From contig JAHHQK010000038.1 of the NCBI GenBank assembly GCA_020026435.1, forward strand, positions 1-21,226: DNA of 21,226 nucleotides, in the 5' to 3' direction. The position numbers were made by a program, and so were the translations under genes. This document shows, one piece after another, positions 15,793 through 21,226 of the stretch (positions within the stretch are counted from its first letter, which is position 1; each line of letters opens with the position of its first letter). The notes under the pieces are model-generated. The model had not been told where the DNA came from. It searched no databases and saw only the letters and a program-made list of their open reading frames with translations. Source of the stretch: Alistipes sp. GTDB taxonomy: Bacteria > Bacteroidota > Bacteroidia > Bacteroidales > Rikenellaceae.

Positions 15793-15812
15793 GTAAAATT
15801 TCCGGAAAAGAG

Positions 15813-17165
15813 ATGATATACGATCACGATACGATTGTGGCTTCGGCCACGGCTTCGGGCGGCGCGATTGCCGTCATTCGTTTCAGCGGCGAGAAGGCCC
15901 TGGAGTGTTGCGACAGGATTTTCCGTGCGCATTCGGGACAGACGCTGGCCCGGAGCGAGGGTTATCGTCTGCACTACGGACGGATCCTCGACGGGGAGCG
16001 TGTGGTGGACGATGTGCTGGTGTCGGTCTTCCGTGCGCCGCACTCCTATACGGGGGAGGACTCCGCGGAGATCTCCTGCCACGGTTCATCCTACATCGTG
16101 GGCGAGATCCTGCGCCTGGCGATGGCAGCGGGGGCTCGCATGGCCGAGCCGGGGGAGTTCACCATCCGCGCCTATATGGCCGGAAAGCTCGACCTGTCGC
16201 AGGCCGAGGCCGTGGCCGATCTTATAGCCTCCTCGTCGCGGGCGGCCCATACGCTGGCCTCGACTCAGATGAGGGGCGGCTACTCCGCAAAGCTTGATAC
16301 CCTGCGCGAAAAACTCCTCGGACTGACTTCCCTGCTGGAGTTGGAGCTGGATTTTTCGGAGGAGGATGTCGAGTTTGCCGACCGTGGGGAGCTGGCGCGC
16401 ACGATCGACGGGATCGAGGACGAGATCCTTTCGCTGAGGAGGTCCTTTGCCCTGGGCAATGCCATCAAGGAGGGTGTCCCCGTGGCGATCGTCGGTGAGC
16501 CGAACGCCGGAAAATCCACGTTGCTGAACCGTCTGCTGGATGAGGACCGCGCCATGGTGTCGGACATCGCCGGCACGACGCGCGATGTGATCGAGGAGCA
16601 GGCCAATATCGGGGGCGTGCTTTTCCGCTTTCTCGATACGGCCGGAATACGCGAGACGCACGACCGTCTGGAGCAGATGGGCATCGAGCGCACGATGAAG
16701 AGCATCGAGCGGGCGCGGATCGTCATCCGCATGATCGACCCCTGCCAAAAGGAGGAGGGAATGGCGGAGCTGAAGATTCGCGAGGATCAGACCCTGCTGA
16801 CGGTGATCAACAAAATAGACCTATGCCCCGACTGTACGATCCCCGAGGGGGCCCTGGCCATCTCGGCCCGCAGCGGCGAGGGGGTGGAGCGGCTCAAGGA
16901 GGCCCTGCGCGATTCGGTCGATACGTCGGCCCTTTACCACGGTGACGTCGTGGTGTCGCACAGCCGTCATTACGAGGCGCTGGGTGAGGCGCTGGAGGCC
17001 CTGCACGATGCCCGCCGCGGCCTGGAGGAAGCCTTGCCGACGGATCTTCTGAGCGAGGATATCCGCCGCGTGATCCACCACGTTGGAGCCATCACAGGCA
17101 AGGGCGAGATCCTCTCGGATGAGGTTCTGGGACATATATTCTCGAAATTCTGCATCGGAAAATGA
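15813..17165 (+). CDS. mnmE: tRNA-modification GTPase MnmE (TrmE)
   Basis: A 450-residue, full-length MnmE. The N-terminal folate-binding domain (residues ~4-120) starts DTIVASATASGGAIAVIRFSG. The inserted Ras-like G domain (~222-375) has GEPNAGKS at 228-235, GTTRD at 254-258, DTAG at 275-278 and NKID at 333-336. The C-terminus ends with the catalytic FCIGK motif (Cys447). With MnmG it makes cmnm5/nm5 modifications at U34 of certain tRNAs. The 3' end is intact, but foreign-looking, AT-rich DNA begins just after the stop codon. mnmE (trmE) is a known attachment site for other integrative elements, such as SGI1. Confidence 0.98.
   Translation: MIYDHDTIVASATASGGAIAVIRFSGEKALECCDRIFRAHSGQTLARSEGYRLHYGRILDGERVVDDVLVSVFRAPHSYTGEDSAEISCHGSSYIVGEILRLAMAAGARMAEPGEFTIRAYMAGKLDLSQAEAVADLIASSSRAAHTLASTQMRGGYSAKLDTLREKLLGLTSLLELELDFSEEDVEFADRGELARTIDGIEDEILSLRRSFALGNAIKEGVPVAIVGEPNAGKSTLLNRLLDEDRAMVSDIAGTTRDVIEEQANIGGVLFRFLDTAGIRETHDRLEQMGIERTMKSIERARIVIRMIDPCQKEEGMAELKIREDQTLLTVINKIDLCPDCTIPEGALAISARSGEGVERLKEALRDSVDTSALYHGDVVVSHSRHYEALGEALEALHDARRGLEEALPTDLLSEDIRRVIHHVGAITGKGEILSDEVLGHIFSKFCIGK
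17163..17165. other. Inferred left boundary of the integrated element (attL zone around the mnmE stop)
   Basis: Base composition falls sharply from GC-rich to AT-rich right after mnmE, and every gene beyond it is of mobile-element type, including a tyrosine recombinase. The exact crossover core cannot be set because the matching attR lies outside the window. The last mnmE codons (about 17145-17165) are the likeliest core, by analogy with elements that insert at the 3' end of trmE/mnmE. Confidence 0.45.
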
Positions 17166-17209
17166 TATATCGCAATTAACCGCAACGAATTAGAACCAAC
17201 TATAATGAA

Positions 17210-17238
17210 GTCGCTGAAATTCAGCGGCTTTTTTATTT
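17210..17238 (+). terminator. Rho-independent terminator after mnmE
   Basis: Arms 17210-17217 and 17221-17228 give an 8-bp stem with one G-U and a 3-nt loop (AAT). T6, A, T3 follow. It ends the mnmE transcript, though it may have come with the element. Confidence 0.75.
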
Positions 17239-17285
17239 ACCCCAAATCCAATTCATAGCGATTGGATAGTGTTGTTCACCATATT

Positions 17286-17394
17286 TTTCTACCGTATTTC
17301 TACTGCGAAACAAATTGGGGTTTGTCCCCGATGTCACACTGAGGTAGTCGACAACATGTGTTGACAATGGTTTACATAGGTAGACAAAAAGCGA
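17286..17394. repeat. Short direct repeats in the element's left end, possible recombinase arm sites
   Basis: TTTCTACCG (17286-17294) and TTTCTACTG (17297-17305) are near-identical and 11 bp apart. Further on, GTCGACAA, GTTGACAA and GTAGACAAA occur at short intervals (about 17347-17390). Such clustered short repeats inside an element end are typical of integrase or excisionase binding sites, but repeats this short can also arise by chance in AT-rich DNA. Confidence 0.3.
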
Positions 17395-17437
17395 AATTAA
17401 AACTATATGGTTTCACTAAAAATATGGAGAAAACAAC

Positions 17438-18316
17438 ATGGAAGTAAAAAGAATTTGCCAATGGTGTGGTAAGCCATTCATTGCGAAGAAAACTACCACT
17501 AATTATTGTAGCCACCAATGTGCCAGTCAAGGCTACAAACATCGTATGAGAGAACGAAGACTCGAACTTCGTGAGTTACAGGATTTGATAGAAGTCAAAA
17601 GTAAACTTGACCATCAAGACTACTTTACTTTTGCACAAGCCGCACAGTTGATGGGCGTTTCTCGCCAATACATTTACAAACTCGTCAAAGAAGATAAGTT
17701 AAGAGCTTCAAGAATCAGTGCAAGGATGTCAATCATTCGCAGAGCCGATATTGAACTGATGCTTAAAACGCGCCCCTATGAACGAAGAAGAATTAAAGAT
17801 GACCTTGATATAACTGAGTACTACACTGCCGAGCAAATTTCCGAAAAGTACAAAGTATCGCAAAAATGGATTTGGGCATATACAAGAGAGAACAATATCC
17901 CCAAAATCCGTATCCGGCAGTTCAACTATTATAGCAAGAAGCATATTGATACTGCGTTTGCCAAATACAAGACAGACGATGCACTGACCGAGTGGTACAC
18001 TCCTGATGAGATTGAACAAAAGTATGGGATGAGTCGGGTTGCCATCCGCTCCCATGTCTATCGCAACAACATCCCGTCCAAGAAAGAACACGGTCAGATA
18101 TTCTACTCAAAGCTACATTTTGACCTATCCAAGCAGACTGCCGAAGATAATTCTTCGGAATACTATACCGTACAGGAAGCCATGAAGAAATATAATCTTT
18201 CCAGAGACTCTGTTTATGGCATTCTGCAATTTCACGAAATCAAACGTGAGAAGAAAGGGCGTTTCGTCAGGTTCCTGAAAGTGGAATTTGATCATGTAAT
18301 GGGCGTCAGAAAATAA
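17438..18316 (+). CDS. Zinc-finger protein with four tandem excisionase-type HTH units
   Basis: A 292-residue DNA-binding protein. A small Cys4 zinc knuckle is at the N-terminus (Cys7, Cys10, Cys24, Cys28: CQWCGKPF and YCSHQC). Four MerR/excisionase-like HTH units follow at ~62-110, ~127-176, ~186-232 and ~241-292. Each opens with an aromatic-Thr-hydrophobic phrase: YFTFAQAAQLMGVSRQYIYKL, YYTAEQISEKYKVSQKWIWAY, WYTPDEIEQKYGMSRVAIRSH, YYTVQEAMKKYNLSRDSVYGI. It lies 115 nt before the integrase gene, so a role as architectural or directionality factor in recombination, or as regulator of int, is inferred. It is not a standard single-domain excisionase, and I know no named function. Confidence 0.75.
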   Translation: MEVKRICQWCGKPFIAKKTTTNYCSHQCASQGYKHRMRERRLELRELQDLIEVKSKLDHQDYFTFAQAAQLMGVSRQYIYKLVKEDKLRASRISARMSIIRRADIELMLKTRPYERRRIKDDLDITEYYTAEQISEKYKVSQKWIWAYTRENNIPKIRIRQFNYYSKKHIDTAFAKYKTDDALTEWYTPDEIEQKYGMSRVAIRSHVYRNNIPSKKEHGQIFYSKLHFDLSKQTAEDNSSEYYTVQEAMKKYNLSRDSVYGILQFHEIKREKKGRFVRFLKVEFDHVMGVRK

Positions 18317-18336
18317 GCCTAAGTCTGAATTTAGGC
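18317..18336. other. Small hairpin after the multi-HTH gene
   Basis: The arms GCCTAA (18317-18322) and TTAGGC (18331-18336) are perfectly inverted with an 8-nt loop, immediately after the stop codon. There is no T tract, so terminator function is doubtful. It could equally be a binding site in the int upstream region. Confidence 0.3.
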
Positions 18337-18431
18337 AGATCAGAAAATGATTCTAAAAATGAGCATTGTCTGCGTCAAGTCATTACGGACATTTGTAGCA
18401 AATCAAGTATAAACTAATAATAATTGTAACC

Positions 18432-19544
18432 ATGTTAGAATGTAAAACAGTAACATTGAGAACACGTCCTTTGAAAAACGGGATGCTTTCTTACTATCTG
18501 GATTATTATCCAGGCTATCGTGACCAGGAAACAATGAAGACCATCCGCCACGAAGGATTGAACATTTATATTTATGCCAATCCTAAGAATGAACGTGAAC
18601 GCAACTTCAATGCAACTATGTCGGAAAAAGCGGAAGCCATCCGATGCCGACGCTTTGAATCTATCGTTAATGACAGGTATGATTTTTTTGACAGGCACAA
18701 ACTCAAAGCGGATTTTCTGGAATACTACCGCAGGCAGCTTCGTAAGCATGACCAAAAGTGGGAATTTGTGTACCACCATTTCTACAACTTCGTTCATGGC
18801 AAATGTACTTTTGAAGAAATTGATATTGACCTTTGCAATAAGTTTCGTGAGTATCTGCTAAATGCCAAGCAACTCAGGCGTGACGGTCGCATTTCAAAAA
18901 ACTCTGCTTCCGGCTATTGGTCAACATTCAGGGGACTTTTGAAAATCCTTTATCGCAATCGGCTAATCAAGACCAATATCAATGACTTTTTGGATAAAAT
19001 CGAAACAGAAGATACTCCAAAAGATTATCTAAGTGTGGAAGAACTATACAAATTGGCAGAAGCACCTTGCAAAAAGCCAATTCTGAAAACAGCGGCATTG
19101 TTCTCATGTCTGACCAGTCTTAGAATCAGCGACATACTATCGTTGCAATGGCATGAAATCATTGACTTTGCAGCTGGAGGAAAATGTGTCCATACAATTA
19201 CCCAAAAGACCAAAACAGAGGACATCATTCCAATCAGTGACGAAGCCCTGCAATTAATCGGCTATTCTCCGGAAAAAACCGGATTAGTATTTAAAGGATT
19301 GAAACGAAGTTGGACACAGCAACCCATGAAAGAGTGGATTCGCGAAGCCGGTATTACCAAGAATATCACTTTCCACTCCTACCGAAGAACATACGCAACA
19401 CTTCAAGGAGCAGCCGGCACAGACATACGTACCATTCAAAGTAACATGGCACATAAAAGTATTACCACGACACAACGGTACATGAAAGTTGTGGACAGCA
19501 ACAAGCGTGAAGCCAGCAACAGAATCTCTTTAATCCGCAAGTAA
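18432..19544 (+). CDS. Tyrosine site-specific recombinase (integrase)
   Basis: A 370-residue phage-type integrase. Residues ~1-90 look like the arm-binding domain of Bacteroides integrases, ~90-190 are the SAM-like core-binding domain (FLEYYRRQLRKH, ISKNSASGYWSTFRGLLKIL), and ~197-360 are the catalytic domain. All key residues are present: Arg231 (SLRISDIL), a Lys near 259-261 (TQKTKTEDI), His315 and Arg318 (HSYRRTYATL), His341 (MAHKSI) and nucleophile Tyr350 (TQRYMKV). It should integrate and, with an excisionase, excise the element; mnmE is the inferred target. A strong terminator follows. Codon use is AT-rich like its neighbours in the element. Confidence 0.95.
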   Translation: MLECKTVTLRTRPLKNGMLSYYLDYYPGYRDQETMKTIRHEGLNIYIYANPKNERERNFNATMSEKAEAIRCRRFESIVNDRYDFFDRHKLKADFLEYYRRQLRKHDQKWEFVYHHFYNFVHGKCTFEEIDIDLCNKFREYLLNAKQLRRDGRISKNSASGYWSTFRGLLKILYRNRLIKTNINDFLDKIETEDTPKDYLSVEELYKLAEAPCKKPILKTAALFSCLTSLRISDILSLQWHEIIDFAAGGKCVHTITQKTKTEDIIPISDEALQLIGYSPEKTGLVFKGLKRSWTQQPMKEWIREAGITKNITFHSYRRTYATLQGAAGTDIRTIQSNMAHKSITTTQRYMKVVDSNKREASNRISLIRK

Positions 19545-19574
19545 GAATTAAGGTTCAAATAATCCCGTTTTTAT

Positions 19575-19624
19575 TGCTCAGAATATGATATTTTGCATCA
19601 AATCATACTCTGAGCATATTTTTT
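19575..19624 (+). terminator. Terminator after the integrase gene
   Basis: A long hairpin: arms 19575-19589 and 19602-19616 pair over 14 of 15 positions, with a single A/C mismatch, around a 12-nt loop. TATTTTTT follows. It lies 30 nt after the integrase stop codon and separates int from the downstream genes. Confidence 0.85.
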
Positions 19625-19718
19625 CTTAAATTCTGAACAATTATCCATCGCAAACTGCAACTATTTGGAAATCTGCATATACATTTGTTTTATTGTAAAA
19701 TTCAAACAATATCAGTTT

Positions 19719-20540
19719 ATGACGAATAGTATTAAAATCACTCCTCAAAGAACCAGTTTCATACTTTCAGCAAGTGTCATTCTTTACTGGGCAACAGACT
19801 CCTATTTATATCTCAATTGCCATATCAACCTGATGGAATATTCCACTCCAGTTATTCTATACATTACGGCAATGATACTCGCCTGTGGAGTACTTAAGCA
19901 TTTCTTCTTCCGATTCATTACAAAGAATGAATTGAGTTTGTCTTTTGGCAAGCAAGTAAAACCTCTTCCTGTTGAACTAACTGAACAAATTAAGGAAATT
20001 GAACTGGAGTGTCCAAACGACAAGGACATAAATCCGGTAAATTTAGTTGCAGAAAGTGTTGTAAAACAAGATTATATGGATAATTATGAAGTACGTGTAG
20101 CTGAGATTGAACGTAAAAAAGCCGAAAGGCAGGCAGACATTAAGCGTGTCATTCATGAATATACCACATTTGTAATGACTGAATTTCTCTCAAAAGAAAA
20201 TCTTGAAATTCTGCATGAAAATATAGAGTATTTCGCGCACGGACGACCTGATTTATATAAGCCAATCCGTTCAGTATTGGATAATCCACTCCGTTCTATC
20301 GACCTGATGCATTTCGTATGGAATATCGGAGAGAGATTGAGTATTTCTCTTATAGACAGAGCTACATTCATACATACTATATTCCCATATGAACTAAAAG
20401 ATGCTTCGATTAAATATCTGTCTAAAAATCTCCGGACATGCGGAGTTTGCAAAATAGCACTTGATATTCCTAAAACCGGAGATTATCACTTCAAATGTAT
20501 GAAGAATGACCCTGAATCGGACTTAGATTCAACCAATTAG
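19719..20540 (+). CDS. Unknown two-helix membrane protein of the element
   Basis: A 273-residue protein that I do not recognise. The ATG at 19719 is preferred; the frame extends 18 codons upstream only from a TTG start. Two hydrophobic segments at ~residues 12-32 and ~41-62 suggest a membrane hairpin, followed by a basic stop (FRFITKNE). The remaining ~200 residues look cytoplasmic, with a Lys/Glu-rich helical stretch (VRVAEIERKKAERQADIKRVI, ~125-150) and a helical C-terminal part. Near the end is a Cys-containing segment (CGVCKIAL, then HFKC) that could be a small metal site. It sits between the integrase and the excisionase-like gene. A role in element maintenance or host interaction is only a guess. 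Confidence 0.65.
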   Translation: MTNSIKITPQRTSFILSASVILYWATDSYLYLNCHINLMEYSTPVILYITAMILACGVLKHFFFRFITKNELSLSFGKQVKPLPVELTEQIKEIELECPNDKDINPVNLVAESVVKQDYMDNYEVRVAEIERKKAERQADIKRVIHEYTTFVMTEFLSKENLEILHENIEYFAHGRPDLYKPIRSVLDNPLRSIDLMHFVWNIGERLSISLIDRATFIHTIFPYELKDASIKYLSKNLRTCGVCKIALDIPKTGDYHFKCMKNDPESDLDSTN

Positions 20541-20546
20541 GGTTAT

Positions 20547-20607
20547 TCAACACAGACCGAAATATTATTGCTTTCTGTGGTTTGTCAGCGTTACATCATT
20601 GTGTTGA
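20547..20607. repeat. 8-bp inverted repeat upstream of the excisionase-like gene
   Basis: TCAACACA (20547-20554) and TGTGTTGA (20600-20607) are perfect inverted copies 45 bp apart, in the 100-bp gap before the gene at 20641. This could be a regulatory or recombination-protein binding pair. The statistical support is modest. Confidence 0.35.
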
Positions 20608-20640
20608 TTTGCAGCATGTTAAACAAAACAGTGTTATATC

Positions 20641-21018
20641 ATGCAAAGGAATAAACTAACATTTAATGACCTGCCTGAAGTGGTAGGAGAACTTTGCGAG
20701 AGAATCGCAAGTATGGAAACGTTGCTGGCGGAAAAACTTCATCAGCAGCATAACGAAGTAAAAAAGGACACCCATGTTCCAATGACCGTTGATGAAGTCT
20801 GCGAATATCTTGGTATCTCAAAATCATCTTTTTATTACAAAGCCAAGCATGGTGGTATTCCAATCATCAAACAAGGAAAACACTTGTTTATCTATCGTGA
20901 TGAATTGGACAAATGGTTGGAAAGCGGAAGAAAAGGAGACACGCCTATAAGCATAGAAGAGGAACACGCCCGAATGCTTGCAGCTACACGTCGCAAAGCC
21001 AATCCTAAAAACTGGTGA
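20641..21018 (+). CDS. Excisionase-like helix-turn-helix protein
   Basis: A 125-residue DNA-binding protein. A helical N-terminus (~10-40, LPEVVGELCERIASMETLLAE, possibly coiled coil) precedes a MerR/excisionase-type HTH at ~47-95 (PMTVDEVCEYLGISKSSFYY, then the wing GGIPIIKQGKHLFIYRDELDKWLES). This is the usual form of the HTH_17 proteins that precede the RepA-like ATPase in Bacteroides mobilizable elements, where they are annotated as excisionase or replication regulators. The ATPase gene begins 3 nt after its stop codon, so the two are co-transcribed. Confidence 0.88.
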   Translation: MQRNKLTFNDLPEVVGELCERIASMETLLAEKLHQQHNEVKKDTHVPMTVDEVCEYLGISKSSFYYKAKHGGIPIIKQGKHLFIYRDELDKWLESGRKGDTPISIEEEHARMLAATRRKANPKNW

Positions 21019-21020
21019 GT

Positions 21021-21226
21021 ATGGAAACGATAGCATCCAATCAAGATCTTGCTCAGGTCGCTACAAGATGGCAAGATACTATGCTCAGTTTGGGAAAAGA
21101 GTACAAGCAGGAGCCGGAAGTTCTGAAAATAGGCGGAGTGCCTATCGGGACATTGGGAAATTTCAGTGCATCCATAGGCAAGGCTAAAAGCAAAAAGACT
21201 TTCAATGTTTCCGCTATGGTGGCAGC
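21021..21226 (+). CDS. AAA/RepA-like ATPase, 5' part only (runs off the window)
   Basis: The first 68 codons are present. The frame is open from the ATG at 21021 to the end of the window. The visible protein begins METIASNQDLAQVATRW and reaches a phosphate-binding loop of the form SIGKAKSKKTF around residues 52-62. That loop, with a Gly-Lys-x-x-Ser rather than a simple GKT/S, is the type I associate with RepA-like AAA_25 ATPases of Bacteroides mobilizable elements. Such proteins are thought to act as replicative helicases for the excised circle. Confidence 0.75.
   Translation, partial: METIASNQDLAQVATRWQDTMLSLGKEYKQEPEVLKIGGVPIGTLGNFSASIGKAKSKKTFNVSAMVA

Larger units (their letters stand above)
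17166..21226 (+). mobile_element. Left part of an integrative or mobilizable element (continues past the window)
   Basis: This AT-rich block contains, in order, a zinc-finger/multi-HTH protein, a tyrosine recombinase, an unknown membrane protein, an excisionase-like HTH protein and an AAA ATPase with a RepA-like P-loop. All are on the + strand. Integrase, HTH/excisionase and RepA-type ATPase in this order is typical of mobilizable elements of Bacteroides, where a primase/toprim gene and mobilization genes often follow. No conjugation or mobilization gene is visible before the window ends, so whether it is an ICE, a mobilizable transposon or a genomic island is open. Confidence 0.8.

Overview
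The window looks like chromosomal DNA of a GC-rich member of the Bacteroidales, most like Alistipes. This is inferred from the gene families present: DUF5020, DUF5683, a fused GNAT/carbon-nitrogen hydrolase, an OstA-like protein beside SurA-like foldases, and ParA-ParB followed by DUF5683 and an MltD-like transglycosylase. Promoter-like TAnnTTTG boxes sit in front of several genes, and there are no strong Shine-Dalgarno sequences. I ran no database search, so the genus is a best guess.

Positions 1-17165 are core chromosome. On the + strand come a DUF5020 outer-membrane protein, a GNAT/nitrilase fusion and formate-tetrahydrofolate ligase (fhs). Each appears to be its own transcription unit, with a hairpin after it. 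A compact - strand operon follows, read from 10081 down to 5325: a SurA-like lipoprotein, a two-domain SurA-like periplasmic foldase, and a large OstA-like protein. This looks like an outer-membrane and LPS biogenesis unit. A CPBP-family membrane protease (-) is transcribed divergently from a tight + strand cluster: parA, parB, a duplicated DUF5683 protein and an SLT-LysM lytic transglycosylase. After a short leader containing a UUCG hairpin comes the tRNA-modification GTPase mnmE.

From just after the mnmE stop codon to the end of the window, the DNA becomes AT-rich and its genes are of mobile-element type: a zinc-finger protein with four tandem helix-turn-helix units, a tyrosine recombinase, an unknown two-helix membrane protein, an excisionase-like protein and the start of an AAA/RepA-like ATPase. 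This is most simply the left end of an integrative or mobilizable element inserted at the 3' end of mnmE. Its right end lies outside the window.

The observations most worth following up are: (1) a degenerate ~95-bp hairpin repeat present in two intergenic regions in opposite orientation; (2) the mnmE-adjacent element and its four-HTH zinc-finger protein; (3) a near-perfect 24-bp inverted repeat between the divergent CPBP gene and parA; and (4) the internally duplicated DUF5683 protein. I saw no CRISPR array, rRNA or tRNA gene, or insertion sequence.
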